DNA of 64,000 nt from Saururus chinensis (GCA_035235625.1 CP141143.1:45307178-45371177), one strand, 5' to 3'; positions 32,101 through 46,620 are shown, counted from the stretch's first letter. The notes: generated by a model from the sequence alone, not told the origin. Translations and numbers: made by a program.

Positions 32101-35100
32101 CAGACCACTTTTGATCTAGTTATATCCTTTTAATTAATTAAAACCAAAGTTTGTTAAGAATGTACACAAATCGTTATATTATTTAGAGTTTAAACAAACC
32201 TCCAAATTATTCATTACGTTCGAAATTATGAAACAAATGGAGAAAGCGATACCAAAATTTGACCATTCTTCCTTAACTTATGTAATTTTATTCGCTTAAC
32301 TAGTTTTAGAACAACCGACCTAAGCTCATCATGTATGTATATTTAGTTGTTTTAAAGAAATACGTATTCATTTACTATGTACATAGGAATGAATGAAACG
32401 CACTAAATGACGAACCAATCGGAACACTTTTAGTCTAGTTATATCTATTTAATTGATTAAAACCGAAGTTCGTTAAGAATTTACACAAGTTGTTATATCA
32501 TTTAATGTTTAAATAGACCTCCTAATCATTTGTTACATTCATAATTATGAATAAAATAGAGAAAGTGATACCGCATTTTGAACATTCTTCCTTAACTTAT
32601 GTAATTTTATTTGTTTAACTAGTTTTATAACAAAGGACCTAAGCTCATCACGAATGTATATTTAGTTGATTTAAAGAAATATGTACTTATTTACCATGTT
32701 CGTAAGATTGAATCAAATGTCCTAAATGATGAACTAATCGGACAACGTTTAGTCTACTTATAACCCTTTAATTGATTAAAACTGAAGTTCGTTAAGAATG
32801 TGCACAAATTATTATATCATTTAAAGTTTAAAGAGTCCTCTTATTCATTTATTACGCTTGTAATTACAAATCAAATAGAGAAAGTGATACCATAATTTGA
32901 CTATTTTTCCTTAACTTATGTGATTTCATTCATTTAACTAGTTTTAGAATAAAGTACCTAAGCTTGAGACAAATCTATATTTACTTGTTTTAAAGAAAAT
33001 AAGGACTACTTTACTAAGTTCGTAAGAATAAATCAAATGTACAAAATGACGAACCAATTGGACAACTTTTGGTCTAGTTATATCCTTTTAATCGATTAAA
33101 ATCGAAGTTCGTTATGAATGCGCATGAATCGTTATATCGTGTAAACTTTAAAGAAAGCTCCGAATCATTTGTTATGTTCGTAATTGCGAATCAAATGGAG
33201 AAAGTGATACTACAATTTGACCATTCTTCCCTACCATATGTGATTTCATTCGCATAACTAGTTTTAAAACAAAGAACCCAAGCTCGTCACGAATGTATAT
33301 TTAGTTGTTTTAAAGAAATATGTACTCATTTATTATGTTCATGAGAATGAATCAATGCACTAAATGATGAACCAATCGTAACACTTTTGCTCTAGTTATA
33401 TCATTTTAATCGATTAAAACCAAAGTTCATTAAAAATGTGCACAAATCGTTATATCATTCAAAGTTTAAAGAGACCAGTAATCATTTGTTATATTCATAA
33501 TTACGAATCAAAATGGAGAAAGTGATACTATAAATTGACCGTTCTTCCTGAACTTATGTAATTTTTTACACTTGACTAGTTTTAGAAATAAGTACCTATG
33601 CTCGTCACGAATGTATATTTAGTTGAACTAATTTACTAAGTTCTTAAGAATGAATCAAATGCACAAAATGACAAACTAATCAGACCACTTTTAGTTTAGT
33701 TATATCCTTTTAATCGATTAAAACCAAAGTTAGTAAGAATGTGCACAAATCATTATATTGTTTAAAGTTTAAAGAAACCTTTGAATCATTTGTGATGTTC
33801 ATTATTACAAATCAAATTGGGAAAGTGATACCACAATTTGACTGTTCTTCATTAACTAATTTTAGAACAAAGCACCTAAGCTTGTGACGAATGTATATTT
33901 ACTTATTTTAAAGAAATAAGGTCTAATTTATTAAGTTTTTAAGAATGAATCAAATACACAAAATGATGAACCAATTTGACCACTTTTGGTTTAGTTATAT
34001 GTTTTTAATCGATTAAAATCAAAGTTCGTTAAGAATGTACATAAATCATTATATAATGTAAACTTTAAAGAGACCTCTGAATCATTTGTTACATTCCTAA
34101 TTGTGAATCAAATGGAGAAAGTGATACTATAATTTAACCATTCTTCTTTAACTTATATGATTTTATTTGCTTAACTCATTTTAGAACAAAGAACCTAAGC
34201 ACGTCATGAATGTATAATTAGTTGTTTTAAAGAAATACATACTCATTTACTATGTTCATGAGAATGAATCAATGCACTAAATGATTAACTAATCTGTACA
34301 CTTTTGGCCTAGTTATATCCTTTTAATCGATTAAAACTAAAGTTCGTTAATAATGTGCACAAATCGTTATATCATTTAAAATTGAAAGAGTCCTCTGAAT
34401 CATGTTATGTTCATTATTATGAATCAAATAGAGAAAGTGATACCAAAATTTGACCGTTTTCTTCCTTAAATTATATGATTTTATTTACTTAACTAGTTTT
34501 AGAACAAAATACCTAAACTCATCATGAATCTGTATTTAGTTTTTTTAAAGAAATATATACTTATTTACGAAGTTCGTAAGAATGAATCAAACGCACTAAA
34601 TGACAAACCAAATGGACTACTTTTGGTCTAGTTATATCATTTTAATTGATTATACTTAAGCTCCTTAAGAATGTGTACAAATCGTTATATCGTTCAACGT
34701 TTAAACAAACCTCCAAATCATTTGTTATGTGCATAATTACTTATTAAATAGATAAAGAGATACTACAATTTGACTATCCTTCCTTAACTTATGTGATATC
34801 ATTAGCTAGTTTTAGAAAGCTCGTTACAAATGTATATTTAATTTTTTTAAAGAAATAACTACCAATTTACTATGTTTGTAAGAATCTATCAAACGTACAA
34901 AATGATGAACGAATTAGATCACTTTTGGTCTAGTTATATTCTTTTAATAGATTAAAACTAAAGTTTGTTTAAAAAATTTGCTGAAATCATTATATCATTT
35001 AAAGTTTAAAGAGATCTCCGAATAATTTGTTACATTCGTTATTATGAATCAAATGGAGAAAGTGATAGCACAAATCAACCGTTCTTCCTTAACTTATGTG

Positions 35101-36270
35101 ATTTCATTCGCTTAACTAGTTTTAAAACAAAGTACCCAAGCTCGTCACGAATGTATATTTGGTTGTTTTAAAGAAATACACACTCATTTACTAAGTTTGT
35201 AAGAATAAATCAAACGCACTAAACGACAAACCAAATGGACCACTTTGTGTCTAGTTATATCCTTTTAATCAATTAAAACCAAAGTTGGTTAAGATTGTGT
35301 ATAGAACAGTATATCATTTAAAGTTTATAGAGACCTCCAAATCATTAACGTTCATAATTACAAATTAAATGGATAAATTGATACCACAATTCAACTGTTC
35401 TTTCTTAACTTACGTGATTTTATTCGTTTAACTAGTTTTAGAACAAAGCACCCAAACTCGTCATGAATGTATATTTAGTTGTTTTAAATAAATGCATACT
35501 CATTTACTAAGTTCATAGGAATAAATCAAATGTACTAAATGATGAACCAATTGGTCCACTTTTGGTCTAGTTATGTCCCTCTAGTCAATTAAAACCGAAG
35601 TTTATTAGGAATATGTATAAATCAATATATTGTTTAAAGTTTGAAGAGACCTCTAAATCATTTATTTTGTTCGTAATTACGAATCAAATATAGAATGTGA
35701 TACCATAATTTGACTTTTTTTCCTTTATTTATATGATTTAATTTACTTAATTAGTTTTAGAATAAAGCACCCTAGCTCATCATGAATATATATATAGTTG
35801 TTATAAAGTAATACATACTCATTTACTATGTTCGTAAGAATAAATCAAAAGAACTAAATGAAGAACCAATCAAACCACTTTTGGTTTAGCTATATCCTTT
35901 TAATCGATTAAAAACCGAAGTTCGTGAAGAATGTGCATAAATCGTTGTATCATTTAAAGTTTAAAAAGTCCTCACAATCATTTGTTACATTCGTAATTAT
36001 GAAGCAAATGGATCAAGTAATACCAAGATTTGAAAGTTCTTTCTTTACTTATGTGATTTCATTCGCTTAACTAGTTTTTGAACAAAGTACCCAAATTCGT
36101 TACTAATGTATATTTAGTTGTTTTAAATAAATACATACTAATTTATTAAGTCCATAAGAATTAATCAAATGCACAAAATGATAAATAAATCAGACCACTT
36201 GGTCTAGTTATATCATTTTAATCAATTAAAATCGAAGTTCATTAAGAATGTGCAAATCGTCATATTGTTA
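26145..36270 (+). repeat. Satellite array block A, about 318-bp monomers, subfamily 1
   Basis: About 32 tandem monomers. TTTTAATCGATTAAAA recurs about every 317-320 bp (for example near 26,194, 26,511, 27,146, 27,783). Subfamily-1 markers are CTAGTTTTAGAACAAAG, GGACCACTTTTGGTCTAG and GAAGTTCGTTAAGAATG. Higher-order structure is visible: a dimer in 26.2-27.9 kb and a 1.72-kb block in 28-31.4 kb. The left edge is gradual. Strand sign is arbitrary and defined relative to block B. No coding content. Confidence 0.95.
27940..31370 (+). repeat. Higher-order repeat, about 1.72 kb, two copies and a diverged third
   Basis: Private variants recur at a fixed offset: AACAAAACCC at 28251 and 29976 (1,725), GTGATATTATAATTTG at 28497 and 30221 (1,724), AATCGATTAAATCATT at 29021 and 30742 (1,721), and a truncated GGACCACTTTTGTC monomer at 29281 and 31003 (1,722). 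A further, more diverged copy seems to begin near 31,370. Confidence 0.85.
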
Positions 36271-39200
36271 GTTCATTGTTTAATACATTTGATTTATTCT
36301 TATGAACATAGTAAAATTAGTACTTATTTATTTAAAATAGCTAAAAATACATTCATGACGAGCTTAGTTACTTTGTTCAAAAACTAGTTAGGCAAATGAA
36401 ATCACACAAGTAAAGGAAGAATGGCCAAATCGTTGTCTCGCTTTCTCCATTTAATTCATAATTACGAACGTAAAAAAAGATTGTGATGACTTTTTAAACT
36501 TTAAACGATATAACGATTTGTGCATATTATTAATGAATTTCTGTCTTAATTAATTAAAAGGATATAACTAGACTAAAAGTGGTACAATTAGTTCATTTGA
36601 TTTATTCTTACAAACATAGTAAATGAGTACGTATTTCTTTATAATAACTATATATATTCGTGATGAGCTTTAGTGCTTTATTCTACAACTAGTTAAGAGA
36701 ATAAAATCACATAACTAAAGGAAGAATAGTTTAATTGTGGAATCCCTTCCCCATTTGATTCGTAATTACGAACATAATAAATGATTGGGAGGTCTCTTTA
36801 AACTTTAAATGATATAACGATTTATACACATTCCTAACGAACTTCGATTTTAATCGATTAAAAGGACATAACTTGACCAAAAGTAGTCCAATAGGTTCGT
36901 TGTTTAGTGCATTTGATTCATACAAACTTAGTAAATGAGTACGTATTTATTTTAAACCACTAAATATGTATTTGTGATGAGTTTGGGTGCCTTGTTCTAA
37001 AACTGGTTAAACGAATGAAATCACATAAGTTAAGGAAGAATGGTCAAATTGTGGTACATTCTGAATTTTATTCATAATTACGAACATAACAAATGATTAC
37101 GAGGACTATTTAAACTTTAAATAATATAACAATTTATACAAATTCTTAACCAACTTCCGTTTTAATCGATTAAAAGGATATAACTAGAACAAAAGTGCTC
37201 TGATTCGTTCATCCTTTAGTGCATTTGATTTATAATTTTGAAATTAGTAAATGAGTACTTATTTCTTTAAAATAACTAAATATACATTCATGACGAGCTT
37301 GGGTCCTTTGTTCTAAAACTAGTTAAGCGAATGAAATCACATAAGTTAACGAAGAATGGTTAAATTGTGGTATCACTTTCTCCATTTAATTCAAAATTAC
37401 AAATGTAACAAATAATTCATAGGCCTCTTTAAATTTTAAACGAAATAAGGATTTGTGCACATTCATTACGAACTTTAGTTTTAATCGATTAAAAGAATAT
37501 TTTTTACCAAAAGTGGTCCGTTTAGTTTGTCATGTCGTAAGTTTGATTCATTCTTACGAACATAGTAAATCAGTATGTATTTTTATAAAATAACTAAATG
37601 TACATTCGTGACAAACTTATGTCATTTGATCTAAAACTAAATAAGCGAATGAAATCAAATAAGTTAAGGAAGATCGGACAAATTGTGGCATTGCTTTCTC
37701 CATTTCAATCATAATTACAAATGATTGCAAGGTCTTTTTGAACTTTATACGATATAACGATTTGTGAACATTATTAACGAACTTCAGTTTTAATCAATTA
37801 AAAGGATATAACTACTAAACTAAAAGTAGTTTAATAAGTTCATCATTTAGTGCATTTGATTTATTATTACAAACATAGTAAATGAGTACGTATTTCATAA
37901 AATTAATTAAATATACATTGTTGACGACCTTCGGTGCTTTGTTGTAAAATTAGTTAAGCGAATGAAATCACATAAGTTAAGGAAGAATGGTCAAATTTTA
38001 GTATCACTTTCTTCATTTAACTCATAATTATGAACATACCAAAAGATTGGGAGGCCCCTTTAAACTTTCAACGATATAATGATTTATGCACATTCTTACC
38101 GAACTTCGGTTTTAATCAATTAAAAGGATACAACTAGACAAAAAGTGGTCCGATTGGTTCGTCATTTAGTGCATTTCATTTATTCATATGAACTTAGTAA
38201 ATGTGTACTTCTTTCTTTAAAACAACTAAATACACATTGGTGACGAGCTTGTGTGCGTTGTTTTAAAACTAGTTAAGCGAATGAAATCACATAAGTTAAG
38301 GAAGTCGGTCAAATTGTGGTATTACTTTCTCTATTTAATTTGTAATTACGAACGTAACAAATGATTGAGATGTCTCTATAAACTTTAATCAGATATAATA
38401 ATTTATGCACATTCTTAATCAACTTCGGTTTTAATCGATTAAAAAGATATAACCAGACCAAAAGTGGTCCAATTATTTTGACGTTTAGTGTGTTTGATTC
38501 ATTATTACGAACTTAGTAAATAATACATATTTCTTAAAACAACTAAATATACATTCGTGACGAGCTTAGGTGCTTCATTCTAAAACTAGTTAAGCGAATG
38601 AAAAACATAAGTTAAGGATGAACGGTTAAATTGTGGTATCACTTACTATATTTGATATGTAATTACAAATGTAACAAATGATTCAGAAGTCTATTTAAAC
38701 ATCAAATGATATAACAATTTGTCCACATTTTTAATGAACTTCGGTTTTAATCGATTAAAAGTATATAACTAAACCAAAAGTGGTCTGATCGGTTTGTCAT
38801 TTTTTGCGTTTGATTCATTCTTACAAACATGGTAAATGAGTAAGTATTTCTTTAAAACAACTAAATATAAATTTGTGAAGAACTTGGGTGCTTTGTTATA
38901 AAACTATTTAATCTAATGAAATCACTTTAGCTAAGGAAGAATGGTCAACTTGTGGTATCAGTTTTTCTATTTAATTTGTAATTACGAATGTAACAAATGA
39001 TTAGAAGGTCTCTTTAAACTTTAAATGATATAATGATTTACGCACATTCTTAATAAACTTCGATTTTAATCGATTGAAAGGATATAACTCGACCTAAATT
39101 GTCCAATTGCTTCGTCGTTTAGTGCATTTCAATCTTTTGAACTTAGTAAATGAGTACATATTTCTTTAAAACAACTTAATATCATTCATGACAAGGTTCG

Positions 39201-42200
39201 GTACTTTGTTTTAAAACTAGTTAAGCGAATGAAATCATATCAGTTAAGGAAGAACATTAAAATTGTGGTATTACTTTCTAAATTTAATCTGTAATTACGA
39301 ACGTAACAAATGATTTGGAGGTCTCTTTAAACTTTAAACAATTTAATGATTTGTGAACAATCTTAACAAACTTCGGTTTTAATCAATTAAAAGGATATAA
39401 CTAAACCAAAAGTGGTCAAATTGGTTTGTTGTTTAGTGCATTTGATTCATTCTTATGAACTTAGTAAATGAGTAATTATTTCATTAAAACAACTAAATGT
39501 ACATTCTTGATGAACTTAAGTGCTTTGTTCTAAAACTAGTTAATCGAATAAAATAACATAGGTTAAGGAAGAACGGTTAAAATATGGTGTCTTTAAGCTT
39601 TAAACGATATAATAATTTATGCACATTCTTAATGAACTTCAATTTTAATCGATTGAAAGGATCTAACTAGACCAAAAGTGGTTAAATTGGTTCATCATTT
39701 AGTGTGTTTTATTCACTCTTACGAACTTAGTAAATGAGCATAGATTTCTTCAAAACAAATAAATATACATAAGTGACGAGCTTCGGTGCTTTGTTAGAAA
39801 ACTAGCTAAGTGGTTAAAATTACATAAGTTAAAGATGAATGGTTAAATTGTGGTATCACTTTCTCCATTTAATTCGTAATAATGAAAGTAACAAATAATT
39901 TGATTTCTATTTAAACTTTAAACTATATAATGATTTATGCACATTCTTAACGAACATCCATTTTAATCGATTGAAAGGATATAACTATACCAAAAGTAGT
40001 CCAATTGGTTCATCATTTAGTGTATTTGATTCATTATTATGAACTTAGTAAATGAGTACGTATTTATTTAAAACAACTAAATATACATACGTGACGAGCT
40101 TAGCTGCTTTGATCTAAAACTTGTTATGCGAATGAAATCACATAAGTTAAGGAAGAACTGTTAGATTGTAGTATCCCTTTCTCTATTTAATTCATAATTA
40201 CGAACGAAATAAATGCATGGGAGGTCTCATTAAACTTTAAACAATATAACAATTTATGCACATTATTAATGAACTTCGGTAAAGGAAATAACATGACCAA
40301 AAGTAGTCCAATTGGTTCATTGTTTAGTACGATTTATTTATTTTTATGAACTTAGTAAATAAGTACGAATTTCTTTAAAACGAGTTAAGTGAATGAAATC
40401 ACATAAGTTTAGGAAGAATGGTCAAATTATGGTATCCCTTTGTCCATCAAATTCGTAACTATGAATGTAACATATGAATAGGAGGTCTCTTTAAATTTTA
40501 AATGATATAACGATTTATGCACATTCTTAATGAACTTCAGTTTTAATCGATTAATGGGATATAACTAGACCAAAATTGGTCAAATTAGTTGGCCGTTTAG
40601 TATATTTGATTCATTCTTACGGACTTAGTAAATAAGTACATATTTCTTCAAAACAACTTAATATACATTCAGGATGAGCTTAGGTGTTTTGTTCTAAAAC
40701 TAGTTAAATGAATGAAATCACATAAGTTAAGGAATAATGGTCAATTTGTGGTATCTCTTTTTCTATTTAATTCATAATTACGAAAATGATTGGGAAGCCT
40801 CTTTAAAGTTTAAACAATATAACTATTTGTGCACATTCTTAATGAACTTTATTTATAATTGATTAAAAGGTTATAACTAGACAAACAGTTATTTAATTGG
40901 TTTGTTGTTTTGTGTGTTTGATTCATTCGTATGAACTTAGTAAATAAGTATTTCTTTAAAACATCTAAATATACATTTGTAACGACCTTGAGTGCCTTGT
41001 TCTAAAACAAGTTAAGTGAATGAAATCACATAAGTAAAGGAAGAACAGTTAAATTGAGGTATCACATTTCCATTTGATTCGTAATTACGAATGTAACAAA
41101 TGATTAGGAAATCTCTTTAAACTTTAAACGATATAACGATTTATGCACAATCTTAGTGATCTTCAATTTTAATCGATTAAAAGGATATAACTAGACCAAA
41201 AGTAGTCAAATTGGTTTATCATTTAGTGCATTTGATTCATTCTTACGAGCTTAGTAAATGCGTACGGATTTCTTTATAGTAACTAAATATACGTTCATGA
41301 CGATGAGCTTATGTTCTGTTATCTAAAACTAGTTAAGTGAATTAAATCACATAAGTTAAGGATGAATGGTCAAATTATGGCATCCCTTTCACCATTTGAT
41401 TAGTAATTACGAACGTAAAAAATGAGTAGAAGGTCGTTTTAAACTTTCAATAATATAACTATTTGTGCACATTATTAACAAACTTTGGTTTTAATTGATT
41501 AAAAGGATATATAGACTAAAAGGGGTCTGATTAGTTCATTGTTTAGTGTGTTTAATTCAATTTTACAAACATAGTAAATGAGTACATATTCCTTTAAACA
41601 ACTAAATATACCTTGTGCTTTGTTATAAAACTAGTTAAGCAAATTAAATCACATAAGTTAAGGGAAAATGTTCAAATTGTGGATCACTTTCTCTATTTAA
41701 TTCTTAAAAACAAATGGAACAAATGATTCGGTGGTCTCATTAAAATTTAAATGATATAATGTTTGCTGGACATTATAAACTAACTTTGGTTGTAATCGAT
41801 TAAAAGGATATAAATAGACCAAAAGTGGTTTAATAGGCTTGTCATATAGTAAGTTTGATTCATTCTTACAAACTTATTAAAGTATGGATTTCTTTAAAAC
41901 AACTAAATATACATTCCTGACGAGCTTCGTTACTTTGTTCAAAACTAGTTAGGCGAATGAAATCACATAAGTAAGAACGGTCAAATCGTTGTATCGCTTT
42001 CTCCATTTGATTCATAATTACGAACGTAACACATGATTGTAAGGTCTTTTTAAACTTTAAATGATATAATGATTTGTACACATTCTTAACGAACTTCATC
42101 AATTTGTTCTTTTGATTTATTCTTACGAACATAGTAAATAAGTATGTATTTCTTTATAACAACTATATATATATTCGTGACGAGCTTGGGTGCTTTATTC

Positions 42201-42822
42201 TATAGCTAGTTAAGATAATGAAATCACATAAGTAAAGGAAGAACAATCAAATTGTGGTATCCCTTTCTCAATTTGGTTTGTTAATTAGTTCTTTTGATTT
42301 ATTCTTATGAACATAGTAAATGAGTACCTATTTCCTTATAAGAACTATATATACATTCGTGACAAGTTTGGATGCTTTATTCTATAACTAGTTAAAAGAA
42401 TAAAATCATATAAGTAAAAGAAGAACAGTCAAATTGTGGTATCACTTTCTATATTTTATTCATAATTATGAGTGTAATAAATGATTAGGAGGTCTCTTTA
42501 AACTTTAAATGATATAACAATTTATACACATTCTTAACAAACTTCGGTTTTAATCGATTAAAAGGATATAATTTGAGCAAAAGTAGTCCAATAGGTTCAT
42601 CATTTAGTGTGTTTAATTCATTCATACAAATGTAGTAAATGAGTCCATATTTATTTAAAATAACTAAATATGCATTCGTTATGAGTTTGGGTTCTTTGTT
42701 AAAATACTAGTTAAGCAAATAAAATGAAATTAGTTAAAGAAGAACGGTCAAATTATGTTATCACTTTCTCTATTTGATTCGTAATAACGAACATAAAAAA
42801 TGATTCGGTGGTCTCTTTAAAG
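36271..42822 (-). repeat. Satellite array block B, inverted, subfamily 1
   Basis: About 20 monomers in the opposite orientation: the text becomes CTAGTTAAGCGAATGAAATC, GGTCTCTTTAAACTTTAAA and GGATATAACTAGACCAAAAG, the reverse complement of block A phrases. The variants are those of subfamily 1. Monomer size is the same. The small open frames (36,731-36,925; 41,866-42,132) are satellite translated by chance. Confidence 0.95.
42100..42460 (-). repeat. Short direct repeat of truncated monomers, about 182 bp
   Basis: GTTCTTTTGATTTATTCTTA at 42106 recurs at 42288. Both units are deleted monomers sharing the variant CTTTATTCTATA and AACTATATATA. Confidence 0.7.
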
Positions 42823-43502
42823 CTTGATTTAGAATGTATATTTTAATTTTTTGATTCTTGATGAATGTATACTTAATTATTTTAAATAAATACCTATTTA
42901 TATGCTAAGTTCAAAATAATGAATCAAACGTACTAACCGACGAAGCAATCGAACCCCTTTTGGTCAAGTTACCTCATTTTGATCGATTAAAACCGAAGTA
43001 TGTTCGGAATGTGGACAAATCATTATATCGTTTAAAACTTAAAAATACATCACATTCATTTGTTACGTTCTTAATAATGAATCAAAGTAACAAAGTGATT
43101 CCACAATTTGACCATTCTTCCTTATCTTATTTGATTTTATTCACTTAACTCGATTTAAAACAAAGTAAAAAAGCTCGTCACGAATGTATATTTATTATTT
43201 TAAATAACTACATACTCATTTGCTAAGTTCGAAATAATAAATCAAACGTACTAAATGACGAACCAATTGTCCCACTTTTGATCAAGTTATTTCCTTTTAA
43301 TCGATTAGAACCAAAGTAAGTTAAGAATGTGCACAAATTGTTATATCGTTTTTAGTTTAAGGAGACCTCCCATTCATTTGTTACATTTGTAATCACGAAT
43401 CAATTTAGCAAAGTGATTCTACAATTTGATCATTCCTCCTTAACATATATGTTTTTATTCGATTAACTAAATTTAGAACAAAGCACCAAAGATCATCACG
43501 AA

Positions 43503-43841
43503 CATGGAAGGAAGTATTGATCCAAATGGCAGTATCGATGACTAGGATACAGGTACTTGCTGATGATATGCTTGGCACATGCCAAAATAGTCGTAAACCC
43601 TTCGATACACATTAAAAAATATCATAACTAATAATATATCATTTTAATACTTTGTTTAAAAGCATAATAAGACCATAGAAGGTTGTATTAACTGATACGA
43701 GTGCTCTAAAATTAGTTCATTTTAGAACCATGCACTGTTACTTCCTCCTTATTCCCTTTGTCCCATACTAAGTTCTATCACCCCCCATATCATACCAATA
43801 TCGTCTGATACGCCCCCGTATCGGTCGATATGGCCTTCAAT
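43503..43841. mobile_element. hAT-like MITE, copy 1
   Basis: A 339-bp insert with ends CATGGAAGG and CCTTCAATG (imperfect inverted ends) breaks the satellite between ATCACGAA and GTCATAGA, a decayed 8-bp duplication. The inside is rich in GTATCG/CGATAC motifs near both ends. No coding capacity. Confidence 0.7.
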
Positions 43842-46260
43842 GGTCATAGATGTATATTTAATTATTTAAAATATAAACATAATTATTTCCTAAGTTCAAA
43901 AGAATAAATTAAATGTACTAAATGACGAACCAATCATACAACTTTTCGTCAAGTTATATCCTTCTAATTGATTAAAACCGAATAACGGATCAAATTTTCA
44001 AGAGACCTCCCATTTATTTTTCATGTTCGTAATAACGGATCAAATTAACAAAGTGATTCCTCAATTTGATTATTATTCCTCAGCTTATATAATTTCATTC
44101 GCTTAACTAGATTTAGAACAAAGCACTAATGCTCGTCACAAATGTATGTTTAATTGTTTTAAATTAGTACATACTCATTTGCTAAGTTCAAAAGAATAAA
44201 TCAAATATGCTGAATGACGAACCAACAGAACCCCTTTTGGTCAAGTTATATCCTTTTAATTGTTTAAAACCGAAGAAAGTTAAGAATGTGTACAAATCAT
44301 TATATTGTTTATAGTTTAAAAAGACCTCTCATTCATTTGTTACGTTTGTAATAACTAAACAATTTAACAAAGTGATTCCACAATTTGACCATTCTTCCTT
44401 AACTTATATGATTTTATTCGATTAACTAGATTTAGAACAAAGCACAAAAGCTCCTCATGAATGTATATTTAATTGTTTAAAATGACAACATACTCATTTG
44501 CTAAGTTCAAAAGAATGAATCAAATGTACTAAACGATGAACCAATCGGACCCCTTTTGGTCAAGTTATATAAGTTTCGACTAAAACTGAAGTAAGTTAAG
44601 AATGTGTATAAATTGTTATATCATTTAAAGTTTAAAGAGACCTTTTATTCATTTGGTATGTTCGTAATAACAAATCAAAGTGACAATTTGATTATACAAT
44701 TTGACCATTCTTCCTTAGCTTATATGATTTCATTCGCTTATATAGATTTATAACAAAGCACAAAAGCTCTTAACAAATGTATATTTAATTGTTTTATAGA
44801 ATACGTATATATTTGCTAAGTTCAAAATAATGAATCAAATGTACTAAACGATGAACCAATCGGACCCCTTTTGGTCAAGTTATATCATTTTGATCGATTA
44901 AAACTGAAGTAAGTTAAGAATGTACACAAGTCGTTATATCGTTTAAAGTTTAAAGAGGCCTCCTATTCATTTATTTCGTTAGTAATAACGAATTAAATTA
45001 ACAAAGCGATGCCACAATTTGACCGTTCTATTTTAATTTATATGATTTCTTTCGTTTAATTAGATTTAGAACAAAGCACTAAAGTACGTCACGAATAATT
45101 ATTTAATTGTTTTAAATTAATACGTACTCATTTTCTAAGTTCAAAAAAATAAATTAAATGTACAAAATGACGAACCAATTGGGGCCCTTTTGGTCAAGTA
45201 ATATATTTTTGATCGATTAAAACCAAAATAAGTTAAGAATGTACACAAATCATTGTATTATTTAAAGTTTAAAGAGACCTCCCATTTATTTGTTACGTTT
45301 GTAATAACGAATCAAATCAACAAAGTCATTCCACAATTTGATCGTTCTTCCTTAATTTATAAGTTTTTATTCGCTTTAACTATATTTAGAACGAATCACC
45401 AAAGCCTGTCACGAATGTATCTTTAATTATTTTAAATGAATACTTACTAATTTGCTAATTTCGAAATAATGAATTAAACATACTAAACAATGAACCAATC
45501 AGGCCATTTTTGGTTAAGTTATATCAGTTAATCGATTAAAACCAAAGTAAGTTAATAATGTGTACAAATCGTTAAATCGTTTAAAATTTAAAGAGACCTC
45601 TCATTCATATGTTACGTTTATAATAACAAATCAAATTAACAAAGTGATTCCACAATTTAACCGTTCTTTATTAGTTTTAATGATTTAATTCGCCTAACTA
45701 GATTTTGAATTAAAAACCAAAGCTTGTGAAGATTGTATATTTAATTACTTTAAAAACCGAAGTAAGTGAAGAATGTGCACAAATTGTTATATCGTTTAAA
45801 GAGGCTTCCCATTCATTTATTACATAAGTAATAATGAATCAATATAACAAAGTGCTTCCACAATTTGACTGTTCTTCCTTAGCTTATTTGATTTTATTCG
45901 CTTAACTAGATTGAAAACAAAGTACTAAAGCTCATTATGAATGTATATTTAAATATTTTAAATAACTACATACTCAGTTGCTAAGTTTGAAATAATAAAT
46001 CATATGTACAAAATGACGAACCAATCGTCCCACTTTTGGTCAAGATATATCCTTTTAATCGATTAGAACCAAAGTAAGTTAAGAATGTGCACAAATTGTT
46101 ATATCGTTTTTAGTTTAAGGAGACCTCCCATTCATTTGTTACATTTGTAATCACGAATCAATTTAGCAAAGTAATTCTACAATTTGGTCGTTCCTCCTTA
46201 ACATATATGTTTTTATTCGATTAACTAGATTTAGAACAAAGCAGCAAAGATTGTCACGAA

Positions 46261-46620
46261 CATGGAAGGCAGTATCGATACAGAAGACAGTATCGATGAC
46301 TATGGATACGGGTACTCGCCGATGATACGCTAGGTACATACCAAAACAGTCGTAAACCCTTTGATACATATAAAAAAATATCGTAACTAATAATATATCA
46401 TTATAATACTTTGTTTAAAGCATAATAAGACCATAGAAGGCCAAATTAACTGGTACGAGTGCTTTAAAATTAGTTCATTTTAGAACCATGCACTGTTACG
46501 TCCTCCTTATTCCCTCTGTCCCATATTAAGTTCTATCGCCCCCCATATTATACCAGTATCGACCGATATGGGTACGTATCTGCCGATACACCCCCGTATC
46601 GATCAATATAGCCGTCCATG
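46261..46620. mobile_element. hAT-like MITE, copy 2
   Basis: A 360-bp insert bounded by CATGGAAGGC and GCCGTCCATG, inverted over 10 bp with one mismatch. The flanks GTCACGAA (46253-46260) and GTCATGAA (46621-46628) form an 8-bp target duplication with one difference, the size made by hAT transposases. It is the same insert as copy 1, carried along by duplication of the host satellite block. Confidence 0.8.

Noticed and set aside
36731-43148. Frames in the satellite (36,731; 41,866; 42,960)
   Set aside because: The same satellite text translated; frames are not kept from monomer to monomer.
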